From assembly GCA_003254925.1 (NCBI GenBank), contig QANZ01050821.1, positions 32,625 through 96,624 on the forward strand: DNA of 64,000 nucleotides, written 5' to 3'. Shown here in pieces: positions 1-10,987 of this stretch. This stretch comes from Chamaecrista fasciculata. Lineage: Eukaryota; Streptophyta; Magnoliopsida; Fabales; Fabaceae. Position 1 is the first letter of the stretch, and each line of letters starts with the position of its first letter. The notes under the pieces are model-generated. The model made no database searches. It was not told the origin of the DNA and saw only the letters and a list, made by a program, of their open reading frames with translations. Both the position numbers and the translations under genes were made by a program.

Positions 1-21
1 ATGTGCAAATGAATATAGACC

Positions 22-67
22 CGGCCCGCACAAATGAAAAGCCCAGCATTTCTCTCCTAAAACCCTC
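22..67 (+). promoter_or_regulatory. Ribosomal-protein-gene style promoter motifs
   Basis: An AGCCCA motif (reverse of TGGGCT, the plant site II element) lies at 40-45 and an AAAACCCTC telobox-like motif at 59-67, about 120-145 bases upstream of the ATG of the L5-like fragment. Site II plus telobox is the usual promoter arrangement of plant ribosomal protein genes. Its presence suggests that the decayed L5 copy arose by DNA duplication with its promoter rather than by retroposition. The motifs are short, so the assignment rests on context. Confidence 0.4.
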
Positions 68-185
68 GACGAATCACAGCCGTTCATCTAAAATTCGCGT
101 TTTAGATAAAAAGCATCAAGTCATGCCGCATTTCACTCTCTTCGTTCTTCCACCTCTCTCTGCTGCTTTAGGTTGAAGAATCAAC

Positions 186-590
186 ATGGTGCATATGATC
201 CTCTTAACTTCTTTCGTTTCAGCTCAAATGAATATAGTTTGATTTGAAATCTATGCACTTTTACAAGTTTTCCATTTTATTTGTTCGTCTTTGGCTTGAA
301 GAATCGCATGTTGTTAGTATGTGCTTTTTCTAGGTTAAAATATGTCGCTTTCCATTCAGTAATAGTTATATTTGTTTCTTTAATTTTGATGAAGCCATAT
401 GTTAAAGCACAAAAGAGTAATGCCTACTTCAAGAGGTATCAAGTGAAGTTTAAGAGAAGAAGAGGTATTCGAACTGTTTATCTGGCTTAACCTTTCTTTT
501 TCTCTCTACGACGCTGGATTTAAAGTGTATGTTGTTCTATACTAGAACAAGTACAACACCCCCGAAATATAGCTTTGTGGTTCGATTTGT
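186..590 (+). pseudogene. RPL5: Decayed 5' fragment of 60S ribosomal protein L5 gene
   Basis: An ATG at 186-188 is followed directly by a GT; a plausible intron runs to an AG at 393-394, and the next exon encodes PYVKAQKSNAYFKRYQVKF and then KRRR. This is the highly conserved start of the 60S subunit protein L5, which binds 5S rRNA. After KRRR the frame is shifted by a base and reaches a stop (TAA 487-489). About 55 bases further on, homology resumes as a TSTTPPKYSFVVRF-like stretch (about 545-590) that contains an in-frame TAG where the family has an arginine. No later L5 exon is found. The retained intron and upstream site II motif argue for a genomic-DNA duplicate rather than a processed copy. 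The frameshift, nonsense codon and missing three-quarters of the gene make it non-functional. Confidence 0.75.
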
Positions 591-677
591 ATCTTACGGC
601 TGGTTATTATTAATGTTTTGGTCCTTTGGGCTCATTGACAATTAAGTTAAAGTAATATTATTTTTAATACTAGTATG

Positions 678-701
678 ACACCCGTGCATTCGCACGGGTG
701 T
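678..701 (-). repeat. Helitron 3' terminal hairpin
   Basis: A perfect GC-rich palindrome, ACACCCGTGC-ATTC-GCACGGGTGT, sits 8 bases inside the CTAG terminus of the Helitron. In this superfamily such a hairpin is the presumed stop signal for rolling-circle transfer. Confidence 0.8.
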
Positions 702-797
702 TTTCTTGTGAATCTATATAATTGGGAATCCTCAGAATGTAACTTGTAATAGATTGACAATTTCTACAAAATCAACAATAGCTACAATTGCACAATC

Positions 798-902
798 TGA
801 ATCAGAGTAAGGAATTTGGCCTGTCAACATCTCCAACACTGTGCACCCTAGACTCCATATATTTGCAGGAAGCCCATAACCTTGATTTTTTCCATTCACA
901 AC
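798..902 (-). pseudogene. Captured MAPKKK (MEKK1-type) kinase-domain fragment
   Basis: After a splice-acceptor CAG (905-903, minus strand) the sequence encodes VVNGKNQGYGLPANIWSLGC and then TVLEMLTGQIPYSDS. This matches kinase subdomains VIII-IX to X of plant MAPK kinase kinases of the MEKK1 group, including the WSLGCTVLEML signature. The invariant Asp of the subdomain IX D-I-W-S motif is Asn here (ANIWS), which would impair a real kinase. Homology stops after PYS and non-kinase codons follow. Only about 35 codons of one exon are present and they lie within the Helitron, so this is a captured fragment and not a gene. Confidence 0.75.
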
Positions 903-1800
903 CTGCATGTTCCAGCTTAATAATTAATACTTATGATCATTAATAAAACATGCCACGGAGTGATATCTAGCAAGTTCAAGGTCTACAGTTTCAAAGACAA
1001 AGGGATGTTTATTTTCATTTGTGAAATTGCAATGATTTTCTATAAGAAAAATGCACCACTACCACACCATTATCATTGATTCATTACACTTATATATACT
1101 ATTCATCAGCCAAATTTGAAGTTTTTTATTTCTAAATTGAGCTAGAGATAAAAGCAATCATAACTTTCTATAACAACATTAAGTCAAAACCATAAGAAAT
1201 TACCAGTCTAAAAGGCAAAAGAGACATTTGTATCATGATATTTCTTCATATATATATATATATATATATTAACTCATACCAAGCATATCAAATAATTCAT
1301 TAGATATAAGAAGTACATGTATTTTCAGGATTAATTACTTCAAATCAAGTAGTGCAAAGGATGCAATTATTATCAAAAGGCTGCGAGAATGAAATTCAAG
1401 GATGGCAATTTCCTTTGTACATGGCCACACAGAAGCATCAATGATACCTATAGAAAGCTGATACCTATAAGATAAATTGGTATAATACCATCGGATAATT
1501 TTGACTAAGCCTCAATTCATTTTATTTTTATACATATAAACACTAAAAGTCAATAATTTTGCTCCCACATTCTGCCTCAGTTGACACTTTCCTATTTATA
1601 TCCTCCATATCTCATTCTTTCTATTTAGTCACTTCATTGTTTACTGATACACCCTCAATCCATATCCATACCACACCATTACAGTCATGGCTGCTAATTC
1701 TGCTCCCACCATACCATCTCACACAAAAGCATGGGTCTACTATGAATATGGCAAATCAGTCCAAAAGAATCCAGAAAATTGCAAAACAGCCCAGAAAATT

Positions 1801-1901
1801 GCAGAACAGTCCAAAATAGAAGATTTTAGTTGCAAAATAGTCCTAGACAATTTATAAAAATAGCAGAACAGTCCAAAATAGAAGATTTTAGTTGCAAAAT
1901 A
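1801..1901. repeat. 39-bp direct duplication inside the Helitron
   Basis: An identical 39-base segment beginning GCAGAACAGTCC occurs at 1801-1839 and 1863-1901 (62-base offset). The flanking bases 1750-1800 hold shorter relics of the same unit (CAGAAAATTGCA-type), so this is a small degenerate tandem array. Confidence 0.7.
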
Positions 1902-1985
1902 CTTATGTAGTATACTAAGACACAATTCTAGCTTCATTATTTGCCAAAAAGAAGTGAGAACGAATCTCAATATATATGAACATAC

Positions 1986-2097
1986 CTAGAGGAAGCTGGT
2001 GGGATTGGATTGATTTCGGAGACACATTATTCATTCTTTCTTATCTCAGCCTCAAATCATCAAGCAGCTGTTGTGCAAAATCTGATCTTTTAGCCAT
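1986..2097 (-). pseudogene. Second captured gene fragment, start of a plant protein
   Basis: On the minus strand an ATG at 2097 opens MAKRSDFAQQLLDDLRLR, then a TAG stop, then ERMNNVSPKSIQS, and the segment ends at a good splice donor (GTATGT from 1985). The opening resembles the conserved N-terminus of a plant family of unknown function, recalled from memory and not verified. The in-frame stop and absence of a following exon show it is not functional. Its orientation matches the enclosing Helitron and the MAPKKK piece, as expected of exon capture. Confidence 0.35.
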
Positions 2098-3805
2098 CTT
2101 CTTCTTCTTCTTCAATTATGTTTGTAAATCTTGTAAAGTTGCTGCTTCCTCCCAATTCTAAAATTGCAAGCTGCAATATGGAACAATGAAAATGCCTTCT
2201 TTCTTTCTTTGTTTTTTTTTCTCCTTGTGTTTGGCCTCCTTCTGTCTTTCAATTTCTGTTTTCTTAATGGTTAAGAGGGTACTATCATAGGTGGGTGAGT
2301 GGTGAATTAAGCATCCTCAATGGAGTAGAAGATATAGATATAAAATATAGATACATAGATAGAGATAGAGAATATAGATATAGATAGAATATAGGAATAT
2401 AGATATATAGGTAGAATATAGATTAGATAGATTGTTGATGGTGGAATATATTTTATATTACTATCCTATCAACTTATTTTCTTAAATGACACCCTGTATC
2501 TGTCATATTACTCCTGAACATATTTACTATCCTATCATATTACCCCCTGTATCTCCAATAGGGGTGGCTATTGGACCTTTCAAGCCAATCTTATTTCTCC
2601 TAATTGATTCTAAGCTTTCCCATGTTAGAAAACTTTGTGTTCTAGGGTCAATCTTATCCCCAACATAATGCTCTTCCCATTCTATTGGTACTTAAGCAGT
2701 TCTGAACACCTAATTATTGTAATCATAGTTATTGCACAGAACATTATTTAAAATCCAACCAAATTAGTCCTGCATCACATGGCTACACACAGATACATGA
2801 CACATCATAACACATCACAATCTAAGAAGTTCTGTATACCCGCAGGCTAAGAAGCACAAATACATAACACATCACAATCTTTTCACAGTAGCACAACTGC
2901 ACAACAAAATATGTAGTTTTCAAATTTGAAGTGTCTTGTGATAGATTAAGACATTGGATACCTACTCTATTTCTAGAGTATTAATGCTTGTTATTTCACA
3001 GGTCAGACCTCACTACATCAAAGCAAGAGTAAGGTAAAACCAATTTGGGTAGGTGATATTAGTTTTTTCCTTTCAAATATACGTGCACATATATATATAT
3101 ATATGCATCTTTCTCCTTCTAATGTAGCTAAAGAGAAATATGGATATAAAAAAGATGTACCTGATACATGGTAAAACCAACAATTGCCTGTCAAGTAGCC
3201 AAAGATCCCTCACCTGCATCAGAATTTGCAAGATACGAAAAAAAATGACAGAGTACTCACTTAATCAGAGGAGAAATAAGAAATATAAAAGAAAACAGAC
3301 AGCTAAAAGGATTGAGAAGTATTTGATATTTGAGATATGAGATTTCAGATATGAGATCGCAAACCAAGCTTTTGAGATTTGAGATATGAGATTTGAGATT
3401 TGAGGAGGAGGAGGAGTTGAAGTTCATATCTGAATTCTGAAAATTGGGTGGGAAGAAGTTTTGGTTTTTTGGTTAAAATGAAAAAAAGATGCGAGAGGTT
3501 GAGATATTGGTGAGTTTTGAAATTTGAAATTGAATTGAAATGTGAATTTAAAACTTGGGGCGGGAGAAGTCCAGATACAAGTGTTGAAATTTGATGAATT
3601 GAGAAGGTGGCAGAAGCAATGCTGAGATTGAGTTTTTTATTTGGTTTAAAAAGCAAAAAAATGGAGAAGCAATTTTTTAGGGACACGTGTCATTTTTTGG
3701 CAGCAACTGGGAAAATAATAGTGGGCCAACTTGCAAGGAAAATTCGACACGTGTGCAAAGCAAAACATTGTTTTGTATAAATTAGTAGATTAGTAGATTA
3801 GTAGA

Positions 3806-4168
3806 TACTTGAGAGAATTTATTGATTTGGTGCTTGAATTGATCTTAAAATTATAATTTAGTTTTTAGACATTATAAATAATTTATTAGTTCTTATTTTT
3901 TTTATAAACATCATTTTTTTTATAATTAATTTTATAATATTATAAATTTTTTTAAAAATTTTATATTTATGAGTTCTTAATTAATTTTAAATTTTTTTAA
4001 AAATATTATATGTAAAGACTTTTAATGTTTGTAAAAAAATAAGATTAAAAATACATTTTCAATTAGACTTGTTGTGGGTAGGCCTTTGCCAAAATCCATG
4101 GGTTTTGTATGCATGGGTTTGTGCTTAACCTTAATGAGCCACTTGTTTACTCAAACTAATAGATGAGA
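3806..4168. other. AT-rich spacer, no gene seen
   Basis: Very AT-rich sequence with long T and A runs between the Helitron 5' end and a Mutator-like element. I see no coding sequence or recognisable repeat. Confidence 0.6.
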
Positions 4169-4177
4169 TAAATTAAA

Positions 4178-4757
4178 GGCCAAAGCCTCAAATTGGTCCC
4201 TTGTCTTCTTTTTATTTTAGATTGATTCTATATGTTTTCATGATGTTTCAAATTGGTTCCTTACGTATGGGGTAGGTTTTAAATTGGTCCCTTATCTTTC
4301 ATTTGTTTCATATCGGTCTTAGATGTTTCCATGATGTTTCAAATTGGTCCAAAAAATACTTAATGTAGTTATGTTTCTCTTATTTCAAACTCAAATGCGA
4401 CGAATTCAGAGTTACAAGTTTTTTTTACGAGCACTTTAGGACCATCAACAAATGGGATGAAATCGAGTCCCAAAAGTGGGTAATTCATTTCATGGTCAAA
4501 TTAGTGAAATTGGTCATATCTCTCTCGTTTGAAGCCCGAATGCGACGAATTTGAAACTATGTGCTAACTCTTGAAGAATTATTTCTCTGCTCAGTTAAAA
4601 TTGCTAGCATAAATGAGGTCAACTCGTGTTTTCGAGCATATTTAGGATCAATTTGAAACATTATAAAAACATATAGGACCTATCTAAAACAAATGAAATA
4701 TAATGAACTAATTTGAAATCTACCCCATTCGTAATGAATAAATTTGAGAGTTTGACC
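4178..4757. mobile_element. Mutator-like MITE with 9-bp TSD
   Basis: Terminal inverted repeats start GGCCAAAGCC and end TTTGACC, with AAATTGGTCCC-type subterminal modules mirrored on both sides. The element is bounded by a perfect 9-bp direct repeat, TAAATTAAA, at 4169-4177 and 4758-4766. A 9-bp duplication is the Mutator-superfamily hallmark. It is 580 bp with no coding capacity. It is the first of many elements in this window sharing the GGYYAAA terminus and the gain-of-GGTCC subterminal pattern. Confidence 0.75.
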
Positions 4758-4766
4758 TAAATTAAA

Positions 4767-5351
4767 CGATGAAGTATTTATAAGAGTGTTTAACATGGAA
4801 TAAAATCGATTAGATTAAACTAAATCAAACTAAATAATAAGTGAATGGTTTGATTTAAAATTCATCATTTCAAGACGCTGATACTCTTATTTAATGTCTT
4901 TTTTGTACTTTATACTTTCGTTAAGCGATCTTTTCCTCGTCACTCCTTAAACACATATTACTGAATATTAGGGGGCGAAAGTTAGAGAGAGACATTTACA
5001 CCAGTTATAAATTGTTATGTACACCTCATTTTGGTTGAGAAGCAGAAAATCATTTTGTTACTCATAATAATGTTAGCGATTTGGTTTGATTTTGAACACC
5101 TCTAACAATGACTCAAATATAACATCAAGTCATAATTAAATTATAACATTGACTCGAGGAGAGTTTTTGCAGTAGAGATCATCTAATGAGTTGAGACGGA
5201 ATATAATATTTAGTATTATCTATTGGCTTCTTTGAAAATGGAGGAATCAATTTATCATTGGGAAGTTTTAAAGGGATTTTAATGGTGATAGTTATATATC
5301 AAGTTGGATCTTTTATAATACTTTAAGAATGTAGTGCTGAAAGAGAAAGAA
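4767..5351. other. Intergenic, no gene seen
   Basis: AT-rich non-coding sequence with no ORF or element boundary that I can support. Confidence 0.5.
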
Positions 5352-5792
5352 ATAGAGTAAAGAGAAAAAGTGTTAGTAAAATTCACTTTTTCTCTTTACT
5401 TGTTTTTGTCTTTTTATCTCTCAGTGTTATACTTTTATTGAACTATAAAAAATTTAAATTGAGTTATTTAACGTTAACATTTGTGAAATCCACAGGCTAT
5501 TAGCCTTTGTGTTTCTAATGCCTTTGTATAGGTTGGATATTCTTATATTGGAATTTACAATTTTAAACAAGTAAATTTCTAATTTTCTATATTCAAACCT
5601 ATTCATTTTTTAATAGAGTAAAGAGAAAAAGTGTTAGTAAAACTCACTTTTTCTCTTTACTTGTTTTTGTCTTTTTATCTCTAAGTGTTATACCTTTATT
5701 GAACTATAAAAAATTTAAATTGAGTTATTTAACGTGAACATTTGTGAAATCTAGAGGCTATTAGCCTTTGTGTTTCTAATGCCTCTGTATAG
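5352..5792 (+). repeat. 261-bp tandem duplication, second copy split by insertions
   Basis: A unit starting ATAGAGTAAAGAG occupies 5352-5612 and repeats from 5613. The second copy runs to 5792, is interrupted by the hAT-like nest, and resumes at 11602-11685. Each unit begins with a 16-bp stem hairpin (GTAAAGAGAAAAAGTG and its complement). The first, uninterrupted copy serves as an empty-site reference for the insertion. Confidence 0.8.
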
Positions 5793-6266
5793 TAGGGATG
5801 ATCATGGGTAGGTATGGATAGGGTACCTTAATCCCCGTCCCCAAACCCATCAGAAATTATCATCCTCATACCCAGACCCATACCCGTGCGGGTATGAATA
5901 TCAATCCTCATACCCATACCCTATGGGTACCCCTATACCCGAAAAAATTTAGAAATACTATTTTTTAACATTATTTTATATATATATATATATTTAAAAT
6001 AAAAAAATAAATATAATTTTATATATATACATTAATACATGTATAAAATATAAATATAAATATTATATATATATTTAAAATAAAAAAATAAATATAATTT
6101 TATTATTAAGTTTTNCAATCAATCGATTGAAACTCGTGAGGTATACCACTATCTATAAAAGTTTTAAATTCTACTAGCGGATCCGTTCAGGAATTTTAGG
6201 ACCTAGCGTGTTTTATTTTAATTTTATATTTCCTTCCGCTGCGTTAGGCGCCTACAATTCCCAACA

Positions 6267-6835
6267 AAGGGCGCCTTCGTCATTTTACTAAGTAGACAAG
6301 ATTCACAAGCATCATATGATTCAAAATCAAATGATCTTAGAAGTCCATCCTTATGGAGCTTCTCCAGGCGTTTCTCGTTTATATGGCCTAAACGACAATG
6401 CCAAAGGTATGTAGGATTAGATTCGCTAATCTTAATCCTTTCTGTATCAACATTATAAATATCGTTATTTGTTCTATTTTTAAGATGTAATGATTATCTT
6501 GCAAATCACTATAAGCAAATAAAACATCATCTTATAAATTGAACACCTTCCATTACAGTTAACAAATGTAAAAACTTCATCATCCAAATAAGAAAGGGAA
6601 ACATTGTTTGGACTTAAAGAAGGTTCATAATAACAATAAGCCTAGAGGGCAAAACAAGCTCGCATGTTCCTACAACAATAGCAGCAACCCTTGCTCCATT
6701 GCCTTCACGCAGGTCCACCTCGCTTCTGTCCAACTTTCTACTGTCTCTAAGACCCTGCACATCAAATGTGAGAACCACATGTTGTATCTAATACCCAAGT
6801 GGTTTAAGTAGAAAAGAACATTTATAACAAAGATA
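6267..6835 (-). pseudogene. Decayed copia protease and GAG-pre-integrase region
   Basis: Continuing from gag on the minus strand, several frames must be combined. There is a protease-side stretch with VDLREGNGARVAAIVVGT, then a GAG-pre-integrase stretch with YLWHCRLGHINEKRLEKLHK and a CESCL motif (the H..H..C..C zinc-binding pattern), ending KMTKAPF at 6267. Frameshifts and stops separate the pieces. The coding sequence abuts the LTR start immediately after APF, so about 3 kb of pol has been deleted. Confidence 0.7.
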
Positions 6836-6894
6836 CCTGAAGTAGAGGCCTCATCGCCTTTCTTCTGTTTCTTCAGATCTTCCATATACAGTTT

Positions 6895-7695
6895 GCAATT
6901 CCTCTTCCAGTGTCCTGGCTTTTGACAGAAAGAGCAAACTGCATCCTTTGCGGGCTTTGCCTTCTTGGCAGGTTGTGGGTTGGGCTAGGCCGCTGGCTTG
7001 GTCTCACCATCCACGGCGTTAGCCTTCCTCTTACCTTTGCCCTTCCTCTTCCCTTGGTCTTTCTGAGCCATCAAGACTGTTGCAGGCGCCCTTTTCATGG
7101 ATGCCTCAGCAGTCTTGAGCATTCTATGCAGCTCAGAAACTGATTTCTCCATTCCACTCATTTTAAAGTCCATGACAAACTGGTCATAACTTTTAGGCAG
7201 CGAGCTCAGGATCAAATCCGTCGCAAGCTCTGGAGTAATGGGAAATCCCAGCCTACCAATGTGATCTACGTACCCCTTCATCTCCAAGATATGGGTATTA
7301 ACGGATGCACCTTCAGCCATCTTGCAAGAGTGTAGAGCCTTAGTGGTCTCATACCTCTCTCGCCTAACCTGTTGCTGGAACATTTCCTTGAGACGTGTCA
7401 TCATCTCAAAAGACATCAACATTTCCAAGTCCTTTTGTAACTCCGGAACCATTGTGTCTAGCATCAGGCAAGAAACTTCCAAAGAGTCATCGAAGTGCTT
7501 CTCATAAGCATTCTTCTGAGCTCTTGGAGCGTCTCTGGCAGGCTCCTTAGGGATAGGTTTGTCTAGGACATAAAGCTTCGTTTGTTGGGTGAGAACAATT
7601 CTCAATTTGCGAAACCAGACAAGGAAGTTCGTTCTATTTAACTTATCCTTCTCAAGGATAGATCGCAGTGAAAACGTTGAACTAACATTTGCCAT
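6895..7695 (-). pseudogene. Ty1/copia gag polyprotein, interrupted by a stop
   Basis: The frame opens MANVSSTFSLRSILEKDKL, with FLVWFRKLRIVL and a long helical gag region typical of the copia UBN2 gag family. A basic linker (KGKGKRKAN) follows and then a TAG at 6987-6985. Translation in the same frame beyond the stop reads into a CX2CX4HX4C zinc knuckle (CSFCQKPGHWKRNC, 6936-6895). The stop therefore separates the capsid-like part (236 codons) from the nucleocapsid knuckle. This structural protein would package the element RNA; one point mutation has truncated it. Confidence 0.85.
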
Positions 7696-9223
7696 TTGAT
7701 TCTACAACTCAAGATACGAAAGTTTAATTAGCAAAAATATATCCACCATTTTATAGAACCCAGTAAAATTATTATTAGTGGCTAAGAGCCATATTTCACC
7801 AAAGTTTACCGTCGCGTAGACGATCATGCACCCTTAGGTTATTTAGGTAGGTAACTCCTTACCAATCACATCTCATGTGACTCTTAGATCTTTATGGGAC
7901 TGTATCAACATATGATACTTATTATGGCATGTTTATCCCATCTAATGCCTTGAGCTCCAAATCCGATTTGATAACCCCATTAAGTCACACAATAAAACTC
8001 GTGAATGGCTAGGCTCAATACAACCAGGCTGAAGCCCAACCCCATATCATCAAGGCCCACTAAACACGTGTCGCGGAGGCGATCACCGCCTTTAACAAAC
8101 CAAGATTTCAACAGGCGTCGCGTTGAATCTCCCATTCACCCGTGTCTCCTCAAGGTCAAAGCAGATACGTGTCGCGGAGGCGATCACCGCTCCACGATGA
8201 ACAAGATTTTAACAGGGTGTTTTATTGATGGCATTAAAACTTAATATTTTTAAAAGGGTTTAATTTTAAAAGTTCCGTTTTAGGTTCAATTTTAAATCCA
8301 ATTTAAAATTAAACGAGTTGTGCCATGTGTCTATACCCCATGTATCGCATACATTTAAGACACATGTCCGAATTTTGTATCTCATACAGAATTCTACACA
8401 CATATCATATACGTATTTATGCGTGAGTTTAAAATCATAAAGATTGTTAAAATCGCACTCTTACACATACATCTAGCGAAGATTGCATCACATACAAACA
8501 TACTAAATGCATACTAAGACCGTGTTCGGATATGGCTCATCTACCCTAAAATTCCCTCAAGCCAATGAGAGAACTTTTCTAAAAGGAAAATAAAATTACA
8601 TTGTGAAGACCTCGTTACATGAGGTATAAACAAAATAAAATTACAATAAGAATTTCAGGGAGACGACACGCAGGCCATATTTACCAAAAATACCTAGAGC
8701 CATATCCAATCACCATATTTATAAATACATGAACACTTCATATATATAAATACATACAAAAAAAACATGGCAAACATACAACACATACAAAAACCAATTT
8801 TTGATTGTGTTCAATTAGGGTTTGTGCAATTTAACATGCCTTCTTAAAATTAAGTCTTGTACCAATAATTAAAATTCAAGAATCCCATTCATGAATTTCG
8901 AATTATTGGCCCAAATTAATAAATTCTCAATTTAAAAATTTCAACCACCCTATATATATTATAATTAAAACAATTTTAATTAATTTATATAATTAGGGTT
9001 TTCAACCAAGACATATAATTTTAAGATAATTATAAAACCAATCCAATTGATTTTTTTTCTTATGTATCACATACATATTTTTGCACCAATTTTAGATAGA
9101 TTCCAAAACTTTGTGGTGGATCTTTTCGCAAAACATTTTAGCATACAATTGAAAACGGTAAAACACACATCATACATCTCATGTATAATCACCAAACACT
9201 AATATAAACCCAAAATTAGCCTA
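7696..9223 (-). other. Copia leader with duplicated CpG-rich motif
   Basis: About 1.5 kb between the primer-binding site and gag, unusually long for this clade. It is AT-rich except for a GC-rich segment in which a 24-base motif containing GTCGCGGAGGCGATCACC occurs twice (8066-8089 and 8167-8190, 101 bases apart), each followed by AAGATTT(C/T)AACAGG. No coding sequence was recognised. It could be untranslated leader or an internal capture. Confidence 0.55.
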
Positions 9224-9235
9224 GCTCTGATACCA
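9224..9235 (-). other. tRNA-iMet primer-binding site of the copia element
   Basis: Minus strand TGGTATCAGAGC, complementary to the 3' end of initiator methionine tRNA, one base downstream of the 5' LTR end (CCCAACA). It fixes the orientation of the element as minus. Confidence 0.9.
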
Positions 9236-10503
9236 TTGTTGGGAAATCACAGAGTGCCGCACAGCGGAAGCAAAAATCAAAATTTAAAATTAAATGGCGC
9301 AGACTTTGTGATTTTTTGCCAGGATCCACTAATTGAGCATATACTAGAAGAAAGGATAGAATTTTTACCAAAATCAATCGGTAGCCTCACTAATCGCGAT
9401 GCTGAGAAGTCCACTCCGAGTGTCCTTCCTCTGTCGGTGATCCACACGAGCAGTTTGGCAGATGCCCAGGTGCTAGCCTCCTTCACTTCTTCCCAAGTGA
9501 ATACGGGAACCAATATCTACAGTTCTTGAATGTTCAAGAACAATTCTTGAACACTCAAGAAAGTGGCGCACAATTCCAAGAACCCTTCTTAAAATACCAA
9601 AACCAGGAGTCAAGAGATGAACTCTTTCACAATTCGCCCAAGACTAAACCTTTTTGGCCTTTTGTGAATTCTCTCTCTCTCTCTCTTCTTTTCTCTCACA
9701 TAAAATCGCCCCAACCCAAAAACCCTTTTAGGTTGAGTCGAATTCTCACACAAGATGAGTGAGGAGAACAATTCTACTCTCTCTCTCTAGAATTGAACTA
9801 GGCAGCTTCTCTCTCTAGAATAGGGTAAATCGAATTTTCTCTCTCTAGAGTGTGAGTGAATTCCATTAGGCGCCTAGCCTAGGGTGTGTGTGTTTAAATA
9901 GAGTTAATTTCATAACTCATGAAATTAGGGAATTATAATAAAGAAAATAGGGATTCCCAAAATCTTGAATTATGATATTACACTAATATTATAATTCAAA
10001 ACTAATAGACAATTCAAATTTAAATTTCAAGATTAAATCTTGAAAACTAAATCTTGAAAGCTCAATCCCTATTGGTCCAGAGGATTTGAATTCTTAATTA
10101 AAATATTACATTAATATCTTAATCTTGAAATTCAAAATGCAATCTTGAAACCCAAAATGCAAGATCAAATATTGCCCATTGGATGTCATCCATGCGCCAT
10201 CCTCAACCCTTTTTCCTTAGGAATTTAATAATTAAAATATCAACCTAACTTTTAGGAAGTTATAACCAACTATAAATTTCCCTAACAAATTGAATTAAAA
10301 TATTACCTTAATATCTCTTATTCAAATTTGAATCTTGAATTCAAATTCATTATTGAATTAAAATATTACCTTAATATTTTTAATTCAAATTTGAATCTTG
10401 AATTCAAATTCCCTAATAATATTGAATTAAAATATTACCCTAATATCTTTAATTCAAACTTGAATCTTGAAATCAAAATCATATCTTGAATTCAAATTCA
10501 AAT

Positions 10504-10987
10504 NNNNNNNNNNNNNNNNNNNNNNNNNNNNNNNNNNNNNNNNNNNNNNNNNNNNNNNNNNNNNNNNNNNNNNNNNNNNNNNNNNNNNNNNNNNNNNNNN
10601 NNNNNNNNNNNNNNNNNNNNNNNNNNNNNNNNNNNNNNNNNNNNNNNNNNNNNNNNNNNNNNNNNNNNNNNNNNNNNNNNNNNNNNNNNNNNNNNNNNNN
10701 NNNNNNNNNNNNNNNNNNNNNNNNNNNNNNNNNNNNNNNNNNNNNNNNNNNNNNNNNNNNNNNNNNNNNNNNNNNNNNNNNNNNNNNNNNNNNNNNNNNN
10801 NNNNNNNNNNNNNNNNNNNNNNNNNNNNNNNNNNNNNNNNNNNNNNNNNNNNNNNNNNNNNNNNNNNNNNNNNNNNNNNNNNNNNNNNNNNNNNNNNNNN
10901 NNNNNNNNNNNNNNNNNNNNNNNNNNNNNNNNNNNNNNNNNNNNNNNNNNNNNNNNNNNNNNNNNNNNNNNNNNNNNNNNNNNNNNN
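10504..10987. other. Assembly gap
   Basis: A run of 484 undetermined bases. The sequence left of it is the upper part of a minus-strand copia LTR; the sequence right of it is the 3' end of a plus-strand copia element. The gap therefore lies inside a retrotransposon nest. Confidence 0.95.

Larger units (their letters stand above)
670..3805 (-). mobile_element. Non-autonomous Helitron with captured gene fragments
   Basis: Read on the minus strand, the element begins TCTACTAATCTACTAATC at 3805 and ends CTAG at 673-670. A perfect 10-bp stem hairpin (678-701) lies 8 bases before the end. The flanking bases are A before the TC and T after the CTAG, the A|T target expected of Helitrons, which make no target duplication. 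The TCTACTA start, CTRR end and subterminal hairpin are the diagnostic set. Inside, in the element's own orientation, lie a fragment at 2097-1986 and a MAPKKK exon piece at 902-798. No Rep/helicase coding was seen, so it is non-autonomous. It also holds AT microsatellite runs (about 1245-1270, 2330-2430) and a 39-bp duplication (1801-1839 and 1863-1901). Confidence 0.8.
6116..10503 (-). mobile_element. Ty1/copia retrotransposon, internally deleted
   Basis: Minus-strand order: 5' LTR 10503-9237 (upper end lost in the gap), primer-binding site 9235-9224, leader 9223-7696, gag 7695 to about 6895, decayed protease and GAG-pre-integrase region to 6267, then directly a 3' LTR start (TGTTGGGAATTGTAGGC, 6266) that breaks off at the undetermined base 6115. 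The integrase core, reverse transcriptase and RNase H are missing. The LTR has TG..CA ends, a TATA-like CTATTTAAAC near 9890-9900 (minus strand), CT-rich tracts, and 3-4 copies of a roughly 65-70 bp unit around 10270-10500. A fragment of the same LTR lies at 61529-61662. Confidence 0.8.

Noticed and set aside
3345-3686. A 113-codon minus-strand frame in the Helitron 5' part
   Set aside because: Composition (Leu/Ser/Lys/Phe repeats from GAGATATGAGATTTGAG-type DNA) looks like translated low-complexity sequence; no family resemblance and no splice context.
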